From NCBI GenBank assembly GCA_030432035.1, contig JAUIHO010000015.1:1-39994 (forward strand): a DNA stretch of 39,994 nt. The letters run 5' to 3'. The stretch comes from Phycisphaerae bacterium (GTDB lineage Bacteria > Planctomycetota > Phycisphaerae > UBA1845 > UTPLA1). The notes under the pieces were generated by a model. It did no database searches. It saw nothing but the letters and a program-made list of their open reading frames with translations, and was not told the origin of the DNA. Both the position numbers and the translations under genes were made by a program. Positions 1-6,693 of the stretch are shown one piece after another. Positions within the stretch are counted from its first letter, which is position 1. Each line of letters begins with the position of its first letter.

Positions 1-996
1 GACGTCGGTCAAACCACCCTTCGCCCGGTCATCCCCCAAAAAGTTATTCATGTTGATGACGGCGATGAGCAACACGCCCGCCGTTAAACCCGAGATCATG
101 ACCACGCGGCTCATGCGCTGGCGCGAGTATGCCACCCAAACGAGCAGGCACACGGCGAACGATAACCACACCGATCGCGTACGCGTCCAGAACAAGACGG
201 GCAGCATCAACGCGTTGAGCGCCAACAGCGGCCAGCGCATCCAAACGGTGTTTCGCGCCAAGACCAAATTGCTGAAGAAACAAAAGATCAGCGCTAAGCC
301 CAACGCCGGTGATGAGACGAACGGCCCACGGACGCGCGTCCAGTGAATTCCGACCGACGGGTCGCTGATAAAGCGCGGCCAGATGAGCGCCGTCACGCCG
401 AACTGTTCGCACCAGCCGGTGAATACCAAATAGATCGCAATAATCGCAAAAAAGATCGACACGCGTCGAAAATCCGCCTCGTGGCGAAACGCGTGTAACA
501 CGATCACGAACGACGCGAGCGGGAACAGATAGCCACCGATCAGTCGGTAGTGAACTGTGATGATGGAGCGCGATTCAAAGCCGGAGAGAAAGGCCGACAG
601 CGTAAAGTACGCGGCCAGCAATACGAATGGCACGAGAATCGTTTTGGGCCAGCGCATGCGAAATCGGCCAAAGGCCATCATCGCAACGAACAACGCGCCC
701 AATGCCGCCAAGCCCAACCGGGAAATACTGACGGCAAAGAACCCCGGCACTTGAGCGCGCCAGAATTCCTCGTGAAAGATCATTAACGTGATCAACCAAA
801 GGCCACAAGCAACGAGCAAGTCGCCGCTATGCGCATACCAAATAAACGAGACGATCAGCGCAACGCCGATCCAACCAGCCAGCAGAATTTCGGCCGATTG
901 CCCCGCCATCTGCGCGAAACCAAACAACCCGCCGATCAGCATGACGACCAGCAACGTGATGGGCCATGCAGATTGTCGCGGGTTCTGAATGATCAT
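1..996 (-). CDS. O-antigen ligase/polymerase-like membrane protein (3' end outside window)
   Basis: The frame is open from ATG at 996 to the window edge, giving about 332 residues with the C-terminus missing. The translation is strongly hydrophobic, with many predicted transmembrane helices. A segment resembling the Wzy/WaaL (O-antigen ligase) core is visible: a GIHWTRVRGPF loop, then a hydrophobic helix, then LFWTRTRSVWLSF, like the RxxGPF...TxSRxxW pattern of that family. Proteins of this type polymerise or ligate undecaprenyl-linked glycan repeat units on the periplasmic face of the inner membrane. It is the last visible gene of an exopolysaccharide operon, after a Wza-like exporter, a GumC-like protein and a kinase-like ATPase, which supports a polymerase role. 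No convincing SD precedes the start; an in-frame stop lies just upstream, so little room exists for a longer form. Polymerase versus ligase cannot be decided from this fragment. Confidence 0.75.
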   Translation of the reverse strand, partial: MIIQNPRQSAWPITLLVVMLIGGLFGFAQMAGQSAEILLAGWIGVALIVSFIWYAHSGDLLVACGLWLITLMIFHEEFWRAQVPGFFAVSISRLGLAALGALFVAMMAFGRFRMRWPKTILVPFVLLAAYFTLSAFLSGFESRSIITVHYRLIGGYLFPLASFVIVLHAFRHEADFRRVSIFFAIIAIYLVFTGWCEQFGVTALIWPRFISDPSVGIHWTRVRGPFVSSPALGLALIFCFFSNLVLARNTVWMRWPLLALNALMLPVLFWTRTRSVWLSFAVCLLVWVAYSRQRMSRVVMISGLTAGVLLIAVINMNNFLGDDRAKGGLTDV

Positions 997-1033
997 TCGA
1001 ATGCTTAAGATCTGAGGCGAGCGTGAAATTCAC

Positions 1034-1062
1034 TTAGCCCTCGGCCAATGGCCGGGGGCTAA
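1034..1062. repeat. Intergenic palindrome, family A, copy 1
   Basis: This is a near-perfect inverted repeat with 14-base arms (TTAGCCCTCGGCCA and TGGCCGGGGGCTAA) around a single A, with one wobble position. The same palindrome occurs at 4059-4087. It lies in the gap between the kinase-like gene and the ligase-like gene. Elements of this look (TTAGCCCCCGG...) are, to my knowledge, common in planctomycete genomes. Possible roles are mRNA stabilisation or attenuation; there is no T-tract typical of an intrinsic terminator. Confidence 0.8.
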
Positions 1063-1119
1063 TCCACGAAAACGTAAACAGCTAACCTTTCGCCAACGGC
1101 TAAGGCGTCGCCGAATCGC

Positions 1120-2235
1120 TTACGTCATGTTGTACAGCAACGCCGGGATCGGGTCGGTGCGTTGATTCATCACCAAGCCCAAGCATCGCGCGCCGCTAAT
1201 TTGCAAACGCTTCTTCGTGTCCGCGATCGTTTCGCGCGGCGTCGAACCGGCAGCCGTTACCAACAGTACACCGTCGGTATGGGCACCCACGATCTGTGCA
1301 TCCGCATGCCGATTGGCATTGGCAACATCGATGATCGTATGGTCGAAGCGATTGCGTAACTGACCGATGAGCGATTTGAGTTGACGACTCTTGAGCAGGC
1401 TCATCGCATGCTTCGGCGTCGCGCCGGCCGTTAACACGTGCAGCGTTGCGCCGTGCGGCAACGGAATCGTTTGCATCGCATCTTTGACGGTGCATTCACC
1501 TGCGATGACTTCCGATAGACCAGGTCGATCCTTCAGATTCAACACTTCCGCGATCTGGGGGCGACGCAGATTCACGTCGACCAACGCGATTTCCAGTTCC
1601 GGATTGGCATCGGCACCGAGTAGTGCGAGCGACGCGGCAATCTGAGAGGCACCATCGCCCTGCTTCACCGCCGTGACGGCCACGACCTTGGGCGGCGTGC
1701 GGTCGCCGGAGAAAAAGACATTGGTCCACAACTGTGACAGTTCGCCTTCGGCGGCGCTGCGCAAGCGATACTGTGTCGGCTTGGCGCCTTTGACTGTCGA
1801 TTTGTTCGACGACGGTTCGGTCGCCGTTACATCGAGCGACGTTTCCGTTTCGTCTGAAACGGTGACGGTGTCGTCGGCTGCCGTGTCGGTTACCAGATCG
1901 AGCACCGGCGACGAGCCGGGTTCGGTATAAGGGCTGTTCATTTGCGCGCTCACGTTTGACTTCACATCGCGCTTGGGCGCGGCGTCATCTTGTTTACGGG
2001 CTGCTTCTTCGAGGCTGCGCACCTGTTTGAAGGTGTCGTCCAGCTCGCTCGTGTCTTCCATCCAGCCGAATTCGGCGGGCTTACCCGTGACACCGCCGCC
2101 ACCGGCAGGCAACGACGCACTTACATCATTCGGATCGTTGGGCGGCGGCCAAACGTGGCTCGGCTCGGCCGGACCAAACGCTTCGTCGTCCTGCTCGTGT
2201 ATGTCGGGGCGTATGTCGTTTTGTGGATCGGACAC
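1120..2235 (-). CDS. Degenerate BY-kinase-like (CpsD/CapB/MinD-type) P-loop protein of exopolysaccharide operon
   Basis: The 371-residue protein has a long acidic, low-complexity N-terminus (about 1-155) and a C-terminal MinD/CpsD-like ATPase fold (about 180-371). The expected landmarks are present but eroded. The Walker A position reads KQGDGASQIA (191-200), where tyrosine kinases have a GK[ST] core, so the invariant lysine is replaced by Ala196. Walker A' is recognisable as ALVDVNLRRP (Asp220). Walker B is IIDVAN (Asp303) rather than DxPP. No C-terminal tyrosine cluster is visible; the end is LLYNMT. Active relatives phosphorylate the polysaccharide co-polymerase and themselves to control chain length. 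Sitting directly downstream of a GumC/Wzz-like gene, this protein is probably the partner module, acting as a scaffold or a weak ATPase rather than a normal kinase. That functional reading is inference. Confidence 0.75.
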   Translation of the reverse strand: MSDPQNDIRPDIHEQDDEAFGPAEPSHVWPPPNDPNDVSASLPAGGGGVTGKPAEFGWMEDTSELDDTFKQVRSLEEAARKQDDAAPKRDVKSNVSAQMNSPYTEPGSSPVLDLVTDTAADDTVTVSDETETSLDVTATEPSSNKSTVKGAKPTQYRLRSAAEGELSQLWTNVFFSGDRTPPKVVAVTAVKQGDGASQIAASLALLGADANPELEIALVDVNLRRPQIAEVLNLKDRPGLSEVIAGECTVKDAMQTIPLPHGATLHVLTAGATPKHAMSLLKSRQLKSLIGQLRNRFDHTIIDVANANRHADAQIVGAHTDGVLLVTAAGSTPRETIADTKKRLQISGARCLGLVMNQRTDPIPALLYNMT

Positions 2236-2329
2236 GGTGTCACTCCAATATCAACTTACCTAATGGCGTGTTGTTCTACTTTGCTTATCGGTCAGTCGTC
2301 GTTGCCAATTGCGTTTGGCCTTGCAAATT

Positions 2330-2349
2330 GGTGCATCAAGGGATGCACC
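2330..2349. repeat. Short hairpin repeat, family B, copy 1
   Basis: An 8-bp perfect inverted repeat (GGTGCATC / GATGCACC) with an AAGG loop lies between the GumC-like and kinase-like genes. The core GCATCAAGGGATGCACCCTA (2333-2352) recurs with a single change at 23228-23247, in an unrelated intergenic gap. It is therefore an interspersed element and not a site private to this operon. Confidence 0.65.
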
Positions 2350-2360
2350 CTACCCAGTGG

Positions 2361-3971
2361 TTAAACGGGTACGAGCAAACCACCACGACCATGCTTCTTC
2401 ACCGAACCCAGCACCGGCAAACCGAGATACCGTTCGGCTTCGACGCTCGACCGTAACGTGTGATCGAAGTGATCGAGGAAGAACGCCAAGGCCACGGCAA
2501 TCAACGACGACGCCAAAAATGCGGCAATCGTGAATAGCAACGGCTTGGGCGAAACGGGTCGTGCCGGATCGGGCGTTGATGCGGCGCTGAGCTTGCTGAT
2601 TGAAACGGCATGCTGGGCGCGATACTGATTGGCCCGCGCTTCCTGCTGTTCGCGTTCGAGTTTGGACAAGTGTTCCTGTGCCGTATCGAACTCTTTCTTA
2701 AGCTGGGCATACTGTGCCAGCTTGCGATGAATCTCGTCTTGCTGTTGCGACGTCGAAGCGATCAACTCGCGATTGGCCTGGATTTGTTTATCCAACGCGG
2801 CTACCGTCGCGCCAAGGCTGGAGGCCTGTGCCACCACACCGCGAAGCAAGTCGCGCGTGCTTTCCAGAATTTCGTCGGCGACGTACTGCACGTCGCGGCT
2901 GGTTTCGTGGAATTGCGAATCGAGCTTGGCCTTGCGGGCTCGCAGCTTCGCGAGGTGCTTGGTGCCTTCGACGATCGCGGTGTTGGCTTCGATAAACTCG
3001 GCAGGCACACCTGCCAAAATCGCTTCCATCTCGGGCAGGCCCAGTTGCTCGACGCCACCCGGATCGAAGGCTTCTGCCGGCAGCACGTCCATCAAGACTT
3101 CGTGTACCGACTTATCGCGTGCCCACTTGAGCCGCAGTTCTGCGTCGTTGTCGCGAATCTTGCTGAGCCAGCGCTGCACGCCGTGCTCGCTGCCGCTCTT
3201 CAATAGCTGTTCGAGTACGCCGATATCGCCGGCGTTGGCTTTCACAAATTGGGAGTAACCGCCGTGTGCCTCTTCGACACTGCGTTTGTAGTCGTCGATT
3301 ACACTCTTGAGCACTTCCACGGCTGGCCCGGCCAAATCCTGCTGCAGCTCACTAAATCGCTGCACGTACATGTCGGCGACGATATCCGCGGCGAAGCGTG
3401 CCACCTGACCGCCCTTACCGGGTCGATCGACCTTCAGCGTAAACGTCTCGGTCATCGCGACCTGTTCGCCGCCGGGCGTTTCGAGTTCGACCGATTCGCG
3501 GAACTCGCGGAAGTCGGTCTGTCGTTGCGTTAATAGTTGTTCCACGCGATCAGCGACCGGTCCTTCGTTGAGGAACGCTTCGACATCGTGCTCGATACCC
3601 GACCCCGCTGCCCGACCGCGACGTTCGGCATCTTGCTGCTTGCGCAGGCGATACCATTGATCGCGCAGTGCGTCGTCTTCGCTGATGACCATCGCACGGG
3701 CCAACACCAGATCGGACATGATGATCTGCTGTTGCGCCTTAACGAAGACTTCCAGCGAGCGTTCGCCCTCTTCGGTGATCAACGGGTTGCGGTCTTCGGG
3801 GCGCTTGAAGATCAGCGAAAGTTCGCTGCGGTACGTCTTCTTGGCCACGAATTGACAGTAAGCCCAGGTTCCGACCGTCGCCGAAGCCACGATCACGAAC
3901 ATCAACACCCAGTGTTGAAAAAGGATGCGGGCAATTTCTCGTAATGATCGTCCCTGATACGCGTCGTTCAT
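2361..3971 (-). CDS. GumC/Wzz-type polysaccharide co-polymerase (chain length determinant family)
   Basis: This 536-residue protein has the classic co-polymerase layout. A short cytoplasmic N-terminus precedes a first transmembrane helix (about 18-40, WVLMFVIVASATVGTWAYC). A long periplasmic domain rich in coiled coil follows (about 200-465). A proline-rich stretch (DPARPVSPKP) leads into a second transmembrane helix (about 485-510), ending in a short cytoplasmic tail with FLDHFDHTLRSSVEAERYLGLPVLG, the usual GumC/Wzz ending. The kinase domain found fused in Wzc is absent and is supplied as a separate gene immediately downstream. Such proteins oligomerise in the inner membrane, set glycan chain length and couple polymerisation to the outer-membrane exporter. 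The preceding gene encodes that exporter. Confidence 0.88.
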   Translation of the reverse strand: MNDAYQGRSLREIARILFQHWVLMFVIVASATVGTWAYCQFVAKKTYRSELSLIFKRPEDRNPLITEEGERSLEVFVKAQQQIIMSDLVLARAMVISEDDALRDQWYRLRKQQDAERRGRAAGSGIEHDVEAFLNEGPVADRVEQLLTQRQTDFREFRESVELETPGGEQVAMTETFTLKVDRPGKGGQVARFAADIVADMYVQRFSELQQDLAGPAVEVLKSVIDDYKRSVEEAHGGYSQFVKANAGDIGVLEQLLKSGSEHGVQRWLSKIRDNDAELRLKWARDKSVHEVLMDVLPAEAFDPGGVEQLGLPEMEAILAGVPAEFIEANTAIVEGTKHLAKLRARKAKLDSQFHETSRDVQYVADEILESTRDLLRGVVAQASSLGATVAALDKQIQANRELIASTSQQQDEIHRKLAQYAQLKKEFDTAQEHLSKLEREQQEARANQYRAQHAVSISKLSAASTPDPARPVSPKPLLFTIAAFLASSLIAVALAFFLDHFDHTLRSSVEAERYLGLPVLGSVKKHGRGGLLVPV

Positions 3972-4058
3972 CGCTGGTCACCCAATCCGTGGGAAGTATG
4001 TCGTTTACTTTCGCGTTGCTAGCGGCCCTTCGTAAGCAAGCCGACTTCGTCGTCTCAA

Positions 4059-4087
4059 TTAGCCCCCGGCCATTGGCCGGGGGTTAA
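4059..4087. repeat. Intergenic palindrome, family A, copy 2
   Basis: Arms TTAGCCCCCGGCCA and TGGCCGGGGGTTAA surround a single T, with one G-T wobble. It is the same element as at 1034-1062, here in the gap between the Wza-like and GumC-like genes of the same operon. A stable RNA hairpin here could protect the upstream mRNA or cause partial termination; no T-run follows on either strand. Confidence 0.8.
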
Positions 4088-4107
4088 ATCTTGCATTCAC
4101 CCAAGCC

Positions 4108-5292
4108 TTACGGCCCGAAGTTCGTGTTAACCTGCGGTGCGCCGACGCTGTCCGTCTTGATCGTCTGCGGCGCGTTGCGGATGTCGTATCCGAAGTTCAC
4201 GCCGACATAACCGCTGTACGGGAAGATGGCGCGAATACCGCGGGTGAACACCTGATCGATCCAATCGTTCGACTGCGCCAGCCATGTTGGCGGCACGTAG
4301 ATCAAATCGCCGTCCGCCAAATACGGGTCGTAGCGATAGATGCTGCCGTCGGCTTCGGCACCTTCCGGTCCCGGCTTGCGCGGTTCGAGGAACTTGGTCA
4401 TATCGAACACGATGGCTTCCGGAATCGGCACGTGCTTGCGACGCACCAACAGAATCTTCGACTTCTCGGCACGTGTATTCACGCCGCCCATCGTCGCGAG
4501 GGCTTGCATCAGCGTGATCGGCGCGTCGGCGTTCAACATACCGTTGGTCAACACTTCGCCGTGCACGTAGATGCGGCGCGGAGCGAACTTGAGCGTTTGC
4601 ACTGTGACTTCGACTTCTTGTAAGTCTTCTTCAACATAACGCGTGTCGAGCATGTGCTTGGCTTGATTGACCGTCAGACCCGAGACGTGCGCTTCGCCGA
4701 TGTACGGCAAGTCGATGGTGCCGTCGGGCTTGATGGGTACCAAACGCGACTGACCGCGAGGGGCCGTCGTAATGGCGCGCTTGAGCTCTTCGATCTTCAC
4801 GTTGGCCGCTTCGACGACCACCGTCAGCTCGGGATCTTTAATATGCTCGGCGTAGCGGCGCAGTAGTTCTTGCTCGACTTCTTCCGCCGTCTTACCGGCC
4901 ACACGAATGCGACCGACGAGCAAGCAGCGAATGTTGCCATCGCCGCTCACGGCCAATTCCTGATCAAACTTTTCCTGATAGGGGAAGGCGACCTTGATCT
5001 TGTCCTCGATTTTGAGAACGTAATCTTTGTCGGTCACCTCGTTCTTGACCTGATAGATGATTTCGACCACGTCGCCCGGCGTAAGCCGATACGGCGGTCG
5101 ATTCATCTTTTGCTCGGGCAATGACTGCCGAGGATCGAACGGTTGATACAACGTCGACGGGCGCGGCTCGGCGGCGTCGGGAATCTCATGATCACCGCGC
5201 CCGCAGCCACCGGCCAGGCTCAAGAGCCCAACCGCGAAACACCCTGCCAATCCAATTTGCCGTGTGCCGAATCCGTTCAGCATTGCATACAT
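4108..5292 (-). CDS. Wza/GfcE-like polysaccharide export lipoprotein
   Basis: The protein (394 residues from MYAMLNGF, or 391 from the internal MLNGF) begins with a hydrophobic signal ending LLSLAGGC, a lipoprotein-type cleavage site. The mature part opens with YRLTPGDVVEIIYQV, the start of the Poly_export domain. A VSGDGNIRCLLVGRIRVAGKTAEEVEQEL segment and a second block (PIKPDGTIDLPYIGEAHVSG) match the repeated export and SLBB-like modules. The sequence ITLMQALATMGGVNTRAEKSKILLVRR is typical of the later SLBB repeat. Family members form the outer-membrane channel through which capsule or exopolysaccharide leaves the cell. It lies between the TPR/SPOR lipoprotein gene (22-base gap) and the GumC-like gene. 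Confidence 0.9.
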   Translation of the reverse strand: MYAMLNGFGTRQIGLAGCFAVGLLSLAGGCGRGDHEIPDAAEPRPSTLYQPFDPRQSLPEQKMNRPPYRLTPGDVVEIIYQVKNEVTDKDYVLKIEDKIKVAFPYQEKFDQELAVSGDGNIRCLLVGRIRVAGKTAEEVEQELLRRYAEHIKDPELTVVVEAANVKIEELKRAITTAPRGQSRLVPIKPDGTIDLPYIGEAHVSGLTVNQAKHMLDTRYVEEDLQEVEVTVQTLKFAPRRIYVHGEVLTNGMLNADAPITLMQALATMGGVNTRAEKSKILLVRRKHVPIPEAIVFDMTKFLEPRKPGPEGAEADGSIYRYDPYLADGDLIYVPPTWLAQSNDWIDQVFTRGIRAIFPYSGYVGVNFGYDIRNAPQTIKTDSVGAPQVNTNFGP

Positions 5293-5313
5293 CCTTGGGA
5301 TGAAAAGTCGTTC

Positions 5314-6138
5314 TTACTTCGGTACCACAAATGCATCCGAAACCACGCGTCGGACGGTGCCAAGCATCCGTTCGGCCGTGTCGTATTGCGGGTACTTTCC
5401 GACGTACACGTTGTACAAGCGCTCACCCTGACGCGAGGTGCGTTCCACGCGGCTGGGTAGGGCGCTTCGTTTGAGTCGTTGGTTGAGTTCCGACGCCGAG
5501 TCGCTGTCACGAAAGGCACCGGCCTGAATCGAGTAAGCATTGTGCGGCCACTCGTACAAGCGCTTGGCGTGTGCGGCCAACTCGCTCGACGGGTAGCGCT
5601 GATACACCGACGCGAATTCGAGCCGAGCATCCTGCCAACGACCGGCCCGTTGCAGACAGAGGCCGTAGCGGTAATGCAGCAAGTCGGCCGGCGGTTTCTC
5701 CGGCAGCGTCTTGAGCGCCGCTTCGTAGTGTTCGATGGCTTCGTTGGTCTTGCCCGATTCGTAAAGCAGCGTCGCGAGCGTGGCGTGCGCGTTGGCACGC
5801 AAATCGCGATCGGTCGCCAGCTTCACGCATTGGCGCGCGTCGTTTTCGGCCAGATGTTTCTTCGACATCTGCACGCGGCACAATGCCCGCAGGCAATACG
5901 CCTCGGCCGATGCGTTATCGTTCGGGTAGCTCCGCAGGAACTTATCCAGCTTGTCGTGTGCCGCGTCGTAATTCTGATTGCGATAGTCGGTCTCGGCCTG
6001 CATAACCTGGCGCAGATCGAGATGCGTCGGACCACATCCGACGGCGAATGCGACGAGTGCGATCATCGGCCAACAGCGCCGATTGACGGTCAGCGTTGGG
6101 CGTACTCGAAGATGTGCAGTGCGTTTTGCGTTCGTCAT
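5314..6138 (-). CDS. TPR-repeat lipoprotein with C-terminal SPOR domain
   Basis: I place the start at the ATG at 6138 (MTNAKRTA), because GGAG lies 9 bases upstream; the ATG at 6144 is an alternative and a longer frame to 6225 is unlikely. The N-terminus carries a signal ending MIALVAFAVGC, a lipobox-like site. Residues after this form several TPR-type helical repeats (for example NYDAAHDKLDKFLRSYPN and GKTNEAIEHYEAALKTLPE). The last 75 or so residues (YSIQAGAFRDSDSASELNQ...LYNVYVGKY) fit a SPOR domain, which binds denuded peptidoglycan. It is the first gene of the exopolysaccharide operon. I infer that it anchors or organises the export machinery at the cell wall or division site. The specific partner is unknown. 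Confidence 0.8.
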   Translation of the reverse strand: MTNAKRTAHLRVRPTLTVNRRCWPMIALVAFAVGCGPTHLDLRQVMQAETDYRNQNYDAAHDKLDKFLRSYPNDNASAEAYCLRALCRVQMSKKHLAENDARQCVKLATDRDLRANAHATLATLLYESGKTNEAIEHYEAALKTLPEKPPADLLHYRYGLCLQRAGRWQDARLEFASVYQRYPSSELAAHAKRLYEWPHNAYSIQAGAFRDSDSASELNQRLKRSALPSRVERTSRQGERLYNVYVGKYPQYDTAERMLGTVRRVVSDAFVVPK

Positions 6139-6225
6139 ACTCATTGGCTCCGCGTGTTTCGTTCGCTGGGCCCCCTTCAACTGCGATGCGAGACGAAGCG
6201 GCAATCCGCAAAGTCCCGGAATCAC

Positions 6226-6492
6226 GTAGGGCTTATCGGAGTGGTAAGGGGCCGGTTTAAGTCAAAAAACAAACGATATTTTCTGACCTGTCGCGCAAAA
6301 ATTGCGCCGCGAGGTCCGCATCGAATTTTACTACGAATCGACGCGCCTGTGAGTTTCTTGCGCCAACGCTCAATCGCGATGCGCCGCTCGATTCACGACC
6401 GGCTCGCGCAAAATTGACCGACCGGGCCAGATAGCCCCGCCCGACGGTGCGATTTCAGTATTGATAATCGAACTGGGTAGCCGTTTTCTTTT
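6226..6492. other. Divergent intergenic region between exopolysaccharide operon and LptD-like gene
   Basis: The gap between the two divergent genes spans about 550 bases (6139-6693). Its right part holds a strong plus-strand promoter, listed separately, followed by a leader of roughly 165 bases. For the minus-strand operon I see only a weak candidate -35 (TTGACT around 6258-6263 on the minus strand) without a convincing -10. No ORF in this stretch has plausible coding character. Confidence 0.5.
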
Positions 6493-6520
6493 TTGACAGC
6501 CCCCTACCCCATTTTATAAT
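6493..6520 (+). promoter_or_regulatory. Consensus sigma-70 promoter for the LptD-like gene
   Basis: A perfect TTGACA (6493-6498) is separated by 16 bases from a perfect TATAAT (6515-6520). Transcription would start near 6527 and leave about 165 bases of untranslated leader before the ATG at 6694. This is the best housekeeping-type promoter in the window. Confidence 0.75.
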
Positions 6521-6693
6521 CCGACCCGATTCAACTGGTCGGCTGTAGGTCGCGATGGATCGCCGTCACGCCGACTTCAGCTTGTGAAATTCAACGCAGT
6601 GCTGCGCCGATTCGGCGGGCCGTTCGTTTTGCGCGATTGGCCTACCGCCGAACCTGCATTGCATGCGTCTCCTCCTAACAGCGCGGGCTTATT

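Noticed and set aside
44-412. Minus-strand ORF of 122 codons and overlapping plus-strand ORF at 50-346
   Set aside because: Another minus frame is open from 996 to the edge and encodes a coherent polytopic membrane protein with ligase-like motifs; these two are out-of-frame shadows.
1990-2364. Plus-strand ORFs opposite the kinase-like gene
   Set aside because: They mirror the low-complexity N-terminus of the minus-strand gene and have no start signal or recognisable features.
2610-3206. 198-codon plus-strand ORF
   Set aside because: It is antisense to the GumC-like coiled coil, whose frame has clear transmembrane segments and family motifs.
1034-4087. CRISPR array from the repeated palindromes
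   Set aside because: Copies are 3 kb apart with genes between them; there are no regular spacers and no cas genes.
5479-6417. 312-codon plus-strand ORF
   Set aside because: Despite its length it is antisense to the TPR/SPOR lipoprotein and has no domain pattern; long antisense frames are common at this GC content.
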